The notes: a model not told the origin generated them from the sequence alone. DNA of 64,000 nt from Odontesthes bonariensis (GCF_027942865.1 NC_134524.1:5974536-6038535), one strand, 5' to 3'. Shown: positions 23,001 through 34,108, counted from the stretch's first letter. Numbers and translations are program-made.

Positions 23001-26000
23001 AGTTAACTCGTTATTATTGCGTTAACATGTTAATTATTTAACGCCGACAAATATATTATCGCGCATTAACGCAGGTTTTATTATTTATTTTTATTATTGT
23101 AAAAGTCTGTTGCTCACAGGCTTTTATTTTGTAAAAGTCTGTTGCTGTCTGCTGTGGAACCGGAAAAGAAAGTAATCGGCGGATCCACCAAACATGGAGA
23201 AGGGTACGGAACTTTTACTCGGCCATTTTCATTTGAAAGTTCTTCCAGACGGCGGAGTCGACAGAACCAAAGTCATCTGTAAACGCTGCCAAGTTGAATT
23301 GTCTTCTCAGCGTAGTAGTTCCAGTCTAAAATATCACTTAAAGGCAAAACACACAACTGATAGCAGCAAGTCATTCAAGGAAACAGACAGTGGAGCGAGG
23401 CTTCTACAGAAAAACTACAGAAAGATGCTGATGTTAAAAGTGTGTTTGCACAACAAATGTTATGGCACTTTCATTCATATGGCAGCACATTTAAAATAAA
23501 ACTAAATGCTAAAAGCTAGATACGACTTTTGAATTCGTTTTTTGATTTTGCATACAAATGCGATTAATCGTGATTAATCAGGGAAATCATGTGATTAATT
23601 ACATTAAAAATTTTAATTGTTGCCCAGCCCTAATTTTATATAGATTAAATGAATGGGATGATAGAAATAAAAAGGTTATCGAAGAACATAAATGAGCCTT
23701 GAACCCTGGATCAGAGGACCTCAGCGTCCGATTGCTATCGGGCTTCAGTGAGTCCAACAACTGAAAAGGAACTTTACCATGTGAAGCTCTGCGAGTTAGA
23801 AACAAGGATTTTAAACTTGATTCTGAACTTGAGGGGGGCTGCAACAGTATGTTTCTATTTTTCTGAGACCTTAAATATGCAAAGTGAAACAGATTTTCAA
23901 ACACCAGCAAAAAGAATCTGAGTTAATGAAGAGGAAAAGCAGAAAAACTAAAGTACAGAAACTGACCTCCAGACCAGACAAATTTGGGTTCACTATGATA
24001 AGTGTAATATACTCGGTCCACTCGGCCAGCTCTACACACATATCCTGCTGTGTGTGTCTGTCCAAGAATAATGGTGGAAGCATCGGCACTGCAGTTGGTG
24101 TCAGGCAGCAGCTCATAGCTGTAAGAGCTTTCAGACGGATCAGGAACAGCTTTATACCAGTAGAACCTCCATCCTGCAGACGGATGTTCAACCTGACAGC
24201 TCAGAGTTACTGAGGCTCCAGGACTCAGCCATGATGGAGACACAGTGAGGACAGGCCGGGGTTTATCTGATGGAGAGATTTTAATCAGCAGAAATAATCT
24301 GTTAATTCTTCATATAATGTACAATGCAAATGTAAACTTTCTGTATAAGCTGTGTGTTATTGTATTGTTTCTTCTTAAAGGGATAGTTCGCCTCTTTTGA
24401 CATGAAGCTGGATAACATCCCATATCAGCAACATCATTTATGAACATCTTCTTACCCCCTGCTGCGTCCTGTGAGCAGAGTTCCAGCCTCGTTTTGGCGT
24501 TGATGAAAGTAGTCCGGCTAGTTGGCTGGGGTTTAAAAAATAAAGCGTTTTGCTTCTCAAAACAATATGAGTTCAAAAGAGTAATACATTTGCATCACAA
24601 AATCGTTCTCCAGGAAAAAGTCAGACCTCACAATCGCTTGGCCCTATTTTCTCTTCCTTCATATCACTGCCTGCTGCTGCCTGCCGCCAATTTTGAGAAG
24701 CAAAACGCTTTATTTTTTAAACCCCAGCCAACTAGCCGGACTACCTTCATCAACGCCAAAACGAGGCTGGAACTCGGCTCACAGGACGCAGCAGGGGGTA
24801 AGAAGATGTTCATAAATGATGTTGCTGATATGGGATGTCATACAGCGTCATGTCAAAAGAGGCGAACTATCCCTTTCACAAGATTCTGGATTGACTGAAT
24901 TCAGCACTGTTGGCATTTCTAGTTTACTTGTTGTTGAATTTAGAATAAAGATGATTCTGTAGTTTTATAGGTACTAAAAAAAGTTTGAACAGAATGTTTT
25001 AATTACTTCATTCACCGTCACACAAAACTATATATCTTGGTGTATCATCAAAGACAGCACTCACCCCGCCTACCACCTGTTTCCCCGTCTAATCACACTG
25101 TCCCTTTTTTTTTCCAGAAAATGATGTAAGTGTATCGAATCGTTGGCTGAATATCGTATCGTGAGATTAGTGTATCGGTACGGCCCTACTGCCCACATGC
25201 ACATGCTCTATTCTATCCATTCTATTCTATATGCAACAAAAACATCAAACTACAATTCTTTGTTAACTATGAAAGTGTCGCGACAGCAACCTTTCAGAGT
25301 GTTAGAAATTGATGCTCACTTCACTTCTCCTTTAATCTATTTCAGGATGAGAAAAATAACAGTGCACTGGAAAAAAATCTTACCAAGTATATTTGTCTCA
25401 ATTCTAGTCAAAATATCTCATTACACTTAATATGACACAACCGCCTAACAAGTACTATTTCAGCCAGATATAGGGACTTGTTTGAAGACAATACATCTTG
25501 AATATCTTGTTAAATGAAAAAGTCTTGAAAACAAATTGTTTTGAGTCACATTTCATATGAAACAAGCTTTTTTTGACATTTGAAGAGGTTTTTAAGCTAA
25601 TTTCAAAATGACTTATCTCAAAAGTCCTAAATATCACATTTTATTTAAAGAAATCTTGACAAGCCGATTTTCACTAGTTCCATTGGCAGATTTATTTTGC
25701 TTATTTCAAGCAAAAACGTCTTTTATTTGCTGTTTTTCTTAACTTATTTTTGGAGGGGCATTTTTTTCCAGTGTATGAACAGTTTGAGAGTGAAGATATA
25801 CATTTAAATTAAATAGTCGCTGACAGGATCTTACTGTTTCACCAAGTCACAAAACACATCCAGACCTAACTGGCAGTGGTATAAACACACTGTAAGACAC
25901 AGAAAATGAGTCTTTGAGCCGTTAGTTTCAGTGGCAGGAGAGCAGCTCCTGTGACTTTAAGCTCTTTGTCTTAATTGCACATGCTCAGGATTTTTGTTGT

Positions 26001-28927
26001 GCACCCTAACCTTAGCATACAAGCCTATGCACTCATTACAGCCGAAGGAACATCATCAACATTTCTGCATCTAGTTCGGTAGCTAAAGACATTCATCGTA
26101 CATTCTGGCTGCCTTCAGTCCAAATTGTCTCTCAGCTTTCAGCAGTCAGATGCAACTCATGTGAACAAAGATTTCACGTTTATTGTAGACAATCCAACCC
26201 ACCCTAAAGGTTATGATTTTACACAATTAGAAATTAGAGAAGTCAAAGAAAACACATGACAAACACGACTTACGTGATACTGACAGTGAGATGGCTTGAC
26301 TCATCTTTGTTGAAGAATACCGGTCATCTCTACGTCTGCACTGACACGTGTAGTCTCCACTGCTGGTGTCAGAAGCTTTAAAGGTCCAGTTTTTATTGTG
26401 TGTCACTTGTACAGTCAGGGATCTTATCCATGTATACACCCACTCAGTGGCTCCAGCTCCCTGGACCTCACATGTCAGAGTGATCGTGTCGCCGCTGAAC
26501 AAATGGGGCCAGCTGGGTTGTTGTGTTGCAACAACTTGGTTGGACACTGAGAAACAAGAAAATCAACAGAGAAATGTTGATATTGTAGGTTTCATGTTGA
26601 ACTGAAAGTGTTGATATTTTGGACAAAAATCCCTGAACTCACAGGTTATCCATATTGTGACATCGTCACTTATATAAGTGTAGAAGGCTGGTGCTCCTCT
26701 GAGTCCTGTGCATCTGTAGACGCCTCCTTTTGAGACCCAAATAACGTTGTTTTGTTCATTATTTATCCTGACTTCAGAGGTGTCAGAGGTTCGTCTGAAC
26801 CACTCGTACTTCCAGCCACCAGAGCTCTCCACAGAGCAGCTGAGCGTCACGCTGCCTCCAACTGATGTGGTTGTTGTTCCTGCTGTCAGCTTGGCTCGAG
26901 GTCTATATTCTATTACCGTAAACCAAAACATACAAATATGTTTTCTAAAATACTGAAGAAATAGATCAATCAAAAGTACGAGTAATGTTTCTTTGTCAGG
27001 TTTCGTTTGCATACATCTTCATGAAAATATGATGGATATTTACCATTTTCATTACAAGGCATCTTTATTTATATAGCGCATTTCATACCACAGGCAACTC
27101 AATGTGCTTTACATAAAGACAAGGCATTTAAAAGAACAGCATAAAGCAGCATAAAACAAGCAATTTAAAAATAAAAAAAAATAGAATAAAAATTAAAACA
27201 CAGTTAAAAGCAATCAAAGAAGAGGGGAAAAATAAAGATATAAACTCAACCATACGCACACCGAAACAAACCAGCGTGAAGCAGCCGGGGGGGGGTTCCC
27301 AATGCGGGGAGTGTGCTTCGGCTGTGTTTTCCGCACTGGAAACTAGTTCCCAAACCCACATGAGCAAAACAAGCCTTCCGTGTTGATTTACACAGTCATT
27401 TGAACTCAATGTGAAAGTACACCACTCACACAGTAATTAAAAGGTAAATCAAGTAAATTAATTCACGTTGGGCAAAATATTTCGATTGGCGATGCTGGCG
27501 ACGCTGGCGACGCTAGCATGTATGTATTACGCGCAACCAAGCAGTGGTCAGTGCAGTGAGATTCGGACAATGCCTGGGTCGCCAGGAAAACGCTCCCACA
27601 CACTTATTTATGTCTCGGGAATGCGGGGATACACTTAATTTGGCCTGGGGGTGGCGTATCCCTTTAAGTGGCAGCTGCAGCAGCAACATTTACGGAAAGG
27701 TTCTGGCTTGATTAAATTCATTCTGGACTCTCTATCCGACCACATGAAGACCTCGGGACACTTCGGTTTGGCTTTAGGGACCCTCTACTCACTACCACGT
27801 AAGTGTTATGTTGTTTGGAGCTGTAGAAGAGGTATAAAAATAGCGTTTTGTAGCGGCGATATGATATGCCCCTCTCACTTCCAGGCTAACGACTTTTGGC
27901 TAAAAACGGTCAAATCGAAATTCTCAAAACACATCCGAATGACATGATTTTGATGTCAACTCGACGTATGTACTCCCAACATCCCGTAAATTGATCTAAA
28001 CTGCATTTTACTCCGGATTATCCCTTTAAGGTTAATGTAACATGAAGTGGGGTGGGCATAAGAACGCAGTTTAAAAACATTGCTGGTGATAAAGAAACTT
28101 AGTCCTGTTTCTAAAGCAAAGAGCACTTACCTGATACACTTATAGAGACAGTCTGACTGCATTTAGGAGAATCTGAGCCCCTCCTGAGACCACAGCACTG
28201 GAATCCACCACTGTAACTTGTATGCTGTAACATTAAGGTGTAATGTTTATTTGGGTGGAAGTGAGTGAAGTCTCGACCATCTTTAAGGATTTTGTAAACC
28301 CAATCAGTGTATTCTCCTTCTTTGATGTCACATGTGAAGGTGACAGACTCTCCGAGGAAAAACGTCATCCAGTTGGGCTGAATAGTCAGCACGGCATCTG
28401 AATCACAACACAGGCAATGTGTAACACTGAGGCAGTCTCTGGGTAGATACATGCAAGGAAAACGTGCAATATATTGACAAAAAAGGGGAAGGGAATCCGT
28501 GCCAAACAATAAAGAAGCAAGTTTGGGCTGTTTTTTTTAAAACTAATAAAACAGTAAAAAACAAAGAAATGTCACCTTGAGCGCGTCCATTGCAGAGGAG
28601 TGTGCACAGCACTGCAATAAAGGCAGAAACTGCAGGAATTTAACATTATACACCTCTGAAAAACATCTAATGTAAAGCACTATAAGTACGATTTTTAATG
28701 ACAACATGAGCGAACACCAAGCAGCTACCAAATGTGTACAGAGCAGCCATGGCGATAAAAGCCTGTTTGTTTCCTCTATTCGACCTCTACGACACGTTTA
28801 CAAATGATTGCACGAGTTTGACACTTTTTGCCTAATAATCTGTATATCTTTGTAATACAAATGGAAAAAGTTCTCATGACATATACTCACAGAAAAACTT
28901 CAGCTCTGAGAGCAAAGCGCGTCCCAT
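17495..28927 (-). CDS. Gene B: Fc receptor-like inhibitory receptor, six Ig domains
   Basis: Sixteen coding exons: 28927-28891, 28611-28576, 28397-28131, 26909-26643, 26546-26274, 24266-23967, 22881-22618, 22201-21959, 20237-20127, 20027-20012, 19925-19864, 19729-19658, 18865-18809, 18711-18649, 17787-17740, 17574-17495. They total 2196 bases (731 codons plus stop), every junction GT/AG, nearly all phase 1. The product has a split signal peptide (MGRALLSELKFF then LLCTLLCNGRAQ), six Ig-like domains, an uncharged transmembrane helix and a tail with VTYSSV and LLYAQV (ITIM consensus), TVYSEL and CVYESV. It is probably a leukocyte surface receptor recruiting SH2 phosphatases. It is parallel to gene A, 5.2 kb downstream of it. 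Its introns hold a Tc1 relic, a hAT copy, TTAA elements and a SINE. Assignment to FCRL rests on exon layout and tail motifs; other fish Ig receptors of this type remain possible. Confidence 0.85.
18003..18368 (+). mobile_element. CACTGG-family miniature element, copy 2
   Basis: Both ends are mutated (CACTAG at left, CCAGGG at right) and about 50 bp are missing inside. It lies in the gene B intron between exons 14 and 15. Confidence 0.8.
19310..19565 (-). mobile_element. tRNA-derived SINE
   Basis: On the minus strand GTGGTTAGCACTG resembles a tRNA A box and GGTTCAAGTCC matches the RNA polymerase III B box, followed by a conserved body (CTCTCCGGGTACTCCGGCTT). It lies in a gene B tail intron; a second, more decayed copy is at 46.3 kb. 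Confidence 0.65.
20127..20237 (-). CDS. Gene B transmembrane exon
   Basis: Encodes a short stalk (SFRPESS) and about 25 hydrophobic residues rich in L and V, then LYKQPK. There is no charged residue in the membrane, so no sign of pairing with FcR-gamma-type adaptors. Confidence 0.85.
20411..21590 (-). pseudogene. Tc1-like transposon relic with internal minisatellite
   Basis: The N-terminal helix-turn-helix part (MPRRKDISTDLREA, SGKGYKAVSKLSGVHRST) ends near 21381. The catalytic part resumes at about 20815 with RFAKLHLNKPQDFW, the DDE-region LWTDQTKVEMF and GGGLMIWAG. The final catalytic acidic region is lost. Between the halves the coding sequence is replaced by seven tandem 74-76 bp units. 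It lies in the gene B intron between Ig domain 6 and the transmembrane exon. Confidence 0.8.
20856..21380. repeat. Seven-unit minisatellite, 74-76 bp per unit
   Basis: Units start GACCTTTAACCTTTAACATG at 20856, 20931, 21005, 21080, 21154, 21230 and 21305. On the minus strand they encode repeated MLKVKGHPKVKNP, because several units shift frame the reading alternates. Confidence 0.95.
21959..22201 (-). CDS. Gene B Ig domain 6 (epsilon type, membrane-proximal)
   Basis: Reads VILVTPARPV, VTIGCKLRKK, DVFFYKN and DEGFYRCQYSG. About half of its residues match gene A domain 7, in contrast to the near-identical gamma domains. Confidence 0.85.
22618..22881 (-). CDS. Gene B Ig domain 5 (delta type)
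   Basis: Reads AASLTVHPDRVQHF, VSLTCEGNSTEW, then two extra cysteines (SRCSG, STCIV) and AVYWCESG. The four-cysteine pattern is shared with gene A domain 6 and is usual in one FCRL domain subtype. Confidence 0.85.
22989..23632 (+). mobile_element. hAT-type element with BED zinc-finger exon
   Basis: Ends are TAGGGCTGGGC and GCCCAGCCCTA, and the flanks continue the inverted repeat for some 20 more bases with a 9-base gap. The interior contains a 101-codon plus-strand frame with a BED finger and paired GATTAATC/GTGATTAAT stretches near the right end. No catalytic transposase domain follows, so it is non-autonomous. It is in the gene B intron between Ig domains 4 and 5. Confidence 0.7.
23194..23499 (+). 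pseudogene. BED-type zinc finger fragment of a hAT transposase
   Basis: Reads VICKRC, then LKYHLKAKH: a C-x2-C ... H-x4-H BED finger as at the N-terminus of hAT transposases. It ends 40 codons later in unrelated sequence. Confidence 0.65.
23967..24266 (-). CDS. Gene B Ig domain 4 (gamma type), with tract identical to gene A
   Basis: Reads [29 protein letters not shown] and AGYVCRAG. The first 56-57 residues are the same as gene A domain 5 and the DNA is identical over 24101-24269; the remainder differs at many residues, including an added cysteine (DTNCSAD). Confidence 0.9.
24375..24878. mobile_element. TTAA-flanked foldback miniature element
   Basis: Long inverted arms: AGGGATAGTTCGCCTCTTTT at left mirrors AAAAGAGGCGAACTATCCCT at right, extending about 170 bp inward. 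TTAA is intact at left and mutated to TTCA at right. It sits in the gene B intron between Ig domains 3 and 4. Confidence 0.85.
25365..25773 (+). mobile_element. CACTGG-family miniature element, copy 3
   Basis: Intact CACTGGAAAAAA and TTTTTTCCAGTG ends, in the same gene B intron as the foldback element. Confidence 0.85.
26274..26546 (-). CDS. Gene B Ig domain 3 (beta type)
   Basis: Reads QQPSWPHLFSGDTITLTCEV, WVYTWIR and SGDYTCQCRRR. It corresponds to gene A domain 4. Confidence 0.85.
26643..26909 (-). CDS. Gene B Ig domain 2 (alpha type)
   Basis: Reads RAKLTAG, SVTLSCSVES, GWKYEWFRR and GGVYRCTG, with a TYISDDVTI strand at the end. Same pattern as gene A domains 1 and 3. Confidence 0.85.
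27653..28029. mobile_element. Second TTAA-type miniature element (tentative)
   Basis: TATCCCTTTAA occurs at both ends; the right end (CCGGATTATCCCTTTAA) matches a terminus I recognise from common fish miniature elements. The left terminus is less clear, and the true element may extend left into the CG-richer stretch from 27470. Confidence 0.4.
28131..28397 (-). CDS. Gene B Ig domain 1 (beta type)
   Basis: Opens DAVLTIQPNW, has VTFTC, a W in DWVYK, and GGFQCCG as second cysteine strand. It is closest in layout to gene A domains 2 and 4 (QPSW ... CEIQG), so gene B lacks a counterpart of gene A domain 1. Confidence 0.85.
28576..28611 (-). CDS. Gene B exon 2, signal peptide part 2
   Basis: A 36-base mini-exon between TTGCAG and GTGACA. 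Split leaders with a mini-exon are characteristic of Fc receptor and FCRL genes. Confidence 0.8.
28891..28927 (-). CDS. Gene B exon 1, signal peptide part 1
   Basis: ATG plus twelve codons ending phase 1 at GTGAGT. The start was chosen because gene A has the same MGR(T/A)LL opening at the same distance from a shared upstream block. Confidence 0.85.
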
Positions 28928-29079
28928 CCTCAGATCCGACACTTTCCTTGTTTCTCGTGCTTAAAGACAAAAGAGTGAGACCGCAGCATCAGAGAAACCT
29001 CAAACTGTGGGGAACCCAAAGTGTCCTGTGAATAATGAAATCTGGCTTTTTTTCCACCCAACTTCTCCATCCGTCTTTG

Positions 29080-29160
29080 CTTCCTTCCTGTAACGCAAAC
29101 TGAACATAACCAAATAGGGTTTGACCACAGCCCGCGTTGCCATGGTTACACTTCCTCTGA
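29080..29160 (-). promoter_or_regulatory. Gene B promoter block shared with gene A
   Basis: On the minus strand GAGGAAGTGTAACCATGGCA, then GCTGTGGTCA, then AGGAAGGAAGCAAAG. Gene A has the same order at 47593-47682. GAGGAAGTG fits ETS/PU.1 sites used by myeloid and B-cell promoters. It is about 150-230 bases upstream of the ATG. Function is inferred from conservation and motif only. Confidence 0.45.
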
Positions 29161-29169
29161 TGGCAACAC

Positions 29170-29684
29170 AGAAACATATGATCAGATTCTCTTCTTCTTT
29201 TCCGAGAACTCGATAGCTTCTCAGATTGAGTGACCACTTCATAAAAGACGTGAGACGACAGTAACGGCTCGGACAAACATCCAACATGAAAACATTTAGA
29301 AAAAAATGAGGAAACTACAGAGAAGCTCCAACTACTGATCACAGTGGAGTCATTTTCGACAACGACGATTCATAGACTCAGACTTTGGAGGTTTTAGGCT
29401 TCAGAATCCTTCAAACAGACTCTCTGTGTGACTGTTGCTCATCCGTGACATGAGGCCCTTTGTTTCACAACAGCTTTATCCCTAAGAATGCAAAATGTGG
29501 GTTCATCTGTGGGTCAAAATGCAGCCGCAGATGTACTAACGTGTACGAGAGTTTCAGAATGCTAAAGTGTTTCCATTTGAACTCTTTAAATGTCATTTAT
29601 CTATATGAGAGTCATTCAAATTTGACTGCAAATAACACGAGAGTTGCAGCGTTGCTAAATACATTTCAAGTATCAAAGTATCAA
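29170..29684. other. No gene seen
   Basis: Intergenic DNA upstream of gene B without a supportable exon. Confidence 0.5.
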
Positions 29685-29764
29685 CACTGGAAAAAATGCC
29701 CTTCCAAAAATAAGTAAAAAAAACAACAAATACAAGACGTTTTTGCTTGAAATAAGCAAAAAAA
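29685..29764 (-). mobile_element. CACTGG-family miniature element, 80-bp fragment
   Basis: Only one terminus and about 65 adjoining bases remain; same orientation as the full copy 200 bp to the right. Confidence 0.75.
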
Positions 29765-29961
29765 CAAACACTGAATTCTTCTTCCAGAGCTACGGTGTGT
29801 GAATCTTTTTGGCATTGGACTATGAGTCATCACTTATGAAAGAGTGAACTCTTTGGAGACATTGTGTCCAAATCACTGATCTAGAATATAAAACCAGCTT
29901 AGCAATGTGCTTCACAGAAGGCGGGTTCAATCTAAGACTTTACTTCCTGTAGAGCTCAGCA

Positions 29962-30383
29962 CACTGGAAAAAATGCCCCTCCAAAAATAAGTACAAAAAA
30001 AACCAACAAATACGAGACTTTTTTGCTTGAAATAAGCTAAATAAATCTGCCAATGGGGAACTAGTGAAAATCGGCTTGTCAAGATTTCTTGAAATAAAAT
30101 GTGATATTTAGGACTTTTGAGATAAAAGTGACCTTGAAATTAGCTTAAAAACCTCTTAAAATGTCAAAAAAAGCGTGTTTCATATGAAATGTGACTCAAA
30201 ACAATTTGTTTTCAAGACTTTTTCATTTAACAAGATATTCCAGATGTATTGTATTAAAACAAGTCCCTATATCTGGCTGAAATAGTACTTGTTAGGCAGT
30301 TGTGTCTTATATTAAGTGTAATGAGATATTTTGACTAGAAATGAGACAAATATACTTGGTAAGACTTTGATTTTTTTCCAGTG
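29962..30383 (-). mobile_element. CACTGG-family miniature element, copy 5
   Basis: Full length (422 bp) with both ends, reversed relative to the other full copies. Confidence 0.85.
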
Positions 30384-30661
30384 AAAGAGCCGGTTCTCGG
30401 TTCCCGATTCCCGTCCCAACACCATTTCAGACGTTTTTTCTTTGTTTTCCAGACGTTTAAACAGTCCTCAGTCAGTGAGCCAGCTGGCTTTTTGTCATAA
30501 AAACGTCCATAACCTGAGTACAGTCACATGTCTGCCAGCATCACTCCCCCACAAACATGTCTGCACCAGCCCATCTCTGACAGATCATTTCATACACGGA
30601 CCGTTTCAGACTTCTTTGTCTTGTTCGTTTAACTTTGGCTGAAGCTGCTGCTGTCACACAC

Positions 30662-31472
30662 AGATTTTCACCTACTTTTTAAAAAAAAAAAACTTTATTA
30701 ACAATTATATACATAACAAAACTGTTTATCCAGGGGAAGAAAAAAATATATATATAAAAGCATAAATGTACAAAGAAACGGATACAAACATCATGCATAT
30801 AAATTGCATCACTGTAGAGAAAAACATATTATTTAAATTATTTAAAACTTTTTTAAAGCCTTTGGCATTTCTAAACCATTGATGTTGGTGCTGTATTGAT
30901 ATAGTTCTTTAAAAAAAAGTGTAAAATTTGGTTTGCTGTCAGTCCATTTCCTTTTGTGGATAGGAAATTTACCTAAAAATAAAACAAGTTGTACAAAAAA
31001 ATTTAAATCCTTTTCCATTTGGTCATTTTCAAAGTAAAGAAAAATGTCCTTTTCGTGCAAATGTACTGAATGTCCAGTTTTCTTTTCAATAAAATTTTGT
31101 ACATTCAACCTAAACATTTGACAATATAAACAGTGAAAAAACAAATGTGCAATAGATTCATCATACAAGCCACAGAAATCACAAGACTACTCAATATCAA
31201 GTTTAAATCTTTCTAATGTTTTTTTGCTGGATATATTTTGTGTATAATTTTGAACGATACTTCCTTGATCTTATTGTTTAGACAGAATTTATTACTGTTT
31301 CAACCACATTTTTTTCCATTCCACATCTCTATAAAGAGATTTCCAAAACAAATTAGCAGAAGGAATAGTTAAATTTACCAAAAGATTTCTATTTTTTTTA
31401 TTTGTACATTTGTTAATTGTGATATCAACATTTCCCAGAAAGATATTGTTGATAGGAAGATTTTCACCTACT
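30662..31472 (-). mobile_element. 5'-truncated Tx1/L1-like LINE with 15-bp target duplication
   Basis: The same 15 bases (AGATTTTCACCTACT) lie at 30662-30676 and 31458-31472. Between them the minus strand ends in AATAAAG and a T/A homopolymer. A 108-codon minus frame (31168-30842) reads ESIAHLFFHCLYCQMFRLNV, the C-terminal cysteine/histidine region of Tx1/L1-type ORF2. Only the last part of the element inserted. Confidence 0.8.
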
Positions 31473-32174
31473 GCTCAAAACAGTGACGAGAAATGTTGCT
31501 TGAAGAGAAGCAGACTTCCTGTCAACACTGTAATCATGCAATCAAATGCTGTCTTATGGTCCGATACCTCTTCAAGCTGCCAACTGTCACTAATAACTGC
31601 ATCATGCCCACCGCTAGCAATTTTGCACAGCCGCTGTTATCCATCAGTCAGAGAAATAACGAGTTCTTCAGCTTATATCACGAAGCCCAGCTTCAGTATT
31701 GTGAAATATTCCATTACTCAGAAGCTTTTACGTGCCTGCACATTATGGTGAAATTCTGTTGTGTTTTTTTGGTGGTTTTTTCTGGTCATCGCCTCACGCA
31801 GAAACAGTCTTTAGAAGCAGAAGTGAGTGTGAGCCCATACATCCTGTCCACTCTCCAGTTTATTTAAGATCACAAGTTGCTCAACATGAATGGGTTTTCT
31901 CATTAAGAAATCGAAATGATTATCTTTCAGTTCATCTTCTTTTTTAGCACAAAGTAACAACAGCTGCGAATCCAATCCTACTACAAACTAATCACACATT
32001 GAGCTTTTTTTTAATGCACACATTTATAAACGGATCTTAAAATAGATGCATCACACTTCAAAACATTTTATTTGGACAGCAGGAAACAGCTGCAAAATGC
32101 TGAATAAGCTGAAATGTGATCAGAATCGTTCCTATTTTTATTTATGGTGAAAGTGTGTTATGTGAGTTTCTTGT
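31473..32174. other. No gene seen
   Basis: Contains overlapping short open frames with no recognised domain or splice pattern. Confidence 0.45.
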
Positions 32175-32690
32175 TGAATAAATGCTGTAACACATTTAAC
32201 TGAACTAAGCAAATAAGCAACAGCACATTGATCATCCTCAAAGCTTTTTTTTTATTACAATATAAAGTACAAAATATATATAAAAAGCAAATAATTACAC
32301 TGCGAACGAAAATCTTTGGGGCAATAAAATGCTTCCAAAGAAAAATATGAATAAATACAGAATATAAATGATGTGTCATATAATTCATTTGGTATCTATG
32401 TAGAATAAATGCTGTGACACATTTAACTGAACTAAGCAAATAAGCAACAGCACATTGATCATCCTTAAAGCTTTTTTTATTGTTACATTTTAACAATATG
32501 AACTACAAAATATATATAAAAAGTAAATACTTACACAGCTTAAGAAAATCTGTGGAGGCACTAAAATGCTTCCAAAGAAAAATATGAATAAATACAGAAT
32601 ATAAATACTGTGTCATATAATCCATTTGGTAATCTATGTAGAATAAATGCTGTGATACGTTTTATTAATGGATACTGATAGTTAACCAAT
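32175..32690. repeat. Tandem repeat of about 235-240 bp, two full units
   Basis: Units near 32175-32407 and 32408-32648, each beginning AATAAATGCTGT and containing CAACAGCACATTGATCATCC. A third start is at about 32641. No coding content was recognised. Confidence 0.8.
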
Positions 32691-33168
32691 AAAACTCCTT
32701 AAAGCTGCAACACTTTGAAAACCCACAGTGCGTTTTTAATTATTATTTAAGAAAATAAAATGGTTGAAAAGACCAGAAATATAAAAAAAGCAATATGAAT
32801 AAATACAGAGTGTAGATATTAGAGAGATTCATTAAAAAAAGATGCTGCCATAACTGTTCACATCTTACAGGAGCTCACTCAGTTAACACGGCAACAGATG
32901 CCGACTTTATAGCTACACTTATAACAAATACGGATAAATTATTAAGGACTGGCTCGATAAAGGTAAATAGGAAGCATCATCTCTGTGCTAAAATATGAAA
33001 TATGCATGACCTTTTACATAAAAACACACAATAAGAACTACTGAGCACGACTGAGACTTGGATAACGAGCAGTTGGATAACGATAGTATATTTAACTACT
33101 TCTCTTTGGTTTTGCTTCTACATATTTCTTCCCACATACACACACACATAAAAGCTGTTATAATGGGT

Positions 33169-34055
33169 TACATATGGGGAGCAGGTCGTTTAGGCCACGG
33201 GGAGCAGTCGTTTATGAATGAATAACTGCAAAATAAACATGGCCAATATTTAGTGAACATGTGTTCATATATAGTCTAGCCATCCAAGCCATCGAAACCA
33301 CTCTCACCTGACCAGAGGTAGGTGTTGGTATGCCGGGCGATTAGTGCTGGCGTAGACCAATTAAATGTCCCAGTTGTGAACGAGGTCGAGGGTATGGAAT
33401 GTTAACCCATCAAAGCCACTTGCAGCTCTGTATGCAGAGCGATTACTATCCGCGCAGATCAATGACACACATGCCAACCAGCCATCTGTACATTTTCGCG
33501 CTCTCTCTAAAAATAGATAAACCAGGGAAGCAATTGTACACGCCCCAGCTACTGCGGAAATTACGTGATCAGGATTCCAAAAATATTCTCACAAACCACA
33601 AATCAAACTGGCTTCTGAATAACAAATTATTAGGTATTAATAATTATTGTCCAACGAATGTGGTGTTTCAGATCAGTCCCCCTTTCGATGACAATGCATG
33701 CTTATCTTATAAATCACTATTTTAATTCTCACAAACCGTGCGAATCTAACGGGCTTCTAAATAATTACAGCATTATTGTCCAATGAATGTGGCAATGCGG
33801 ATGATTATTTCCACAATTTTATGAATTTATAAATCACCATTTATTAAATAAAAAAAACGTTTCCACACTAAAGTTGGTTATTAAATAATTTACCATAGAT
33901 ATATAGGCTACCCAGACAGACCAGTAGAGCTGACTTATATCTTATAATAACGAATGTACAGTAATAAAGATTTCAGCTGCTCAGGTAGCCTGGCCTAAAC
34001 GACTGCGGCCTAAACACCAATGGCCTAAACGACCTGTATCCTATATATGCATAAT
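33169..34055. mobile_element. TIR element with GGTCGTTTAGGCC ends
   Basis: CAGGTCGTTTAGGCCA at 33184 is mirrored by TGGCCTAAACGACCTG at 34031, with further TCGTTTA/TAAACGA copies just inside both ends. The interior is AT-rich and non-coding. The right end is about 55 bases from the gene A stop codon, so gene A's 3' untranslated region probably runs into it. Confidence 0.6.
33840..33845 (-). terminator. Candidate polyadenylation signal of gene A
   Basis: AATAAA on the minus strand 264 bases beyond the stop codon, inside the TIR element. Confidence 0.35.
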
Positions 34056-34108
34056 AAGTTTCAGCCCTTGTTGTAATATGTTGTAGAATAACTCGGTGCA
34101 GCGTCCAC

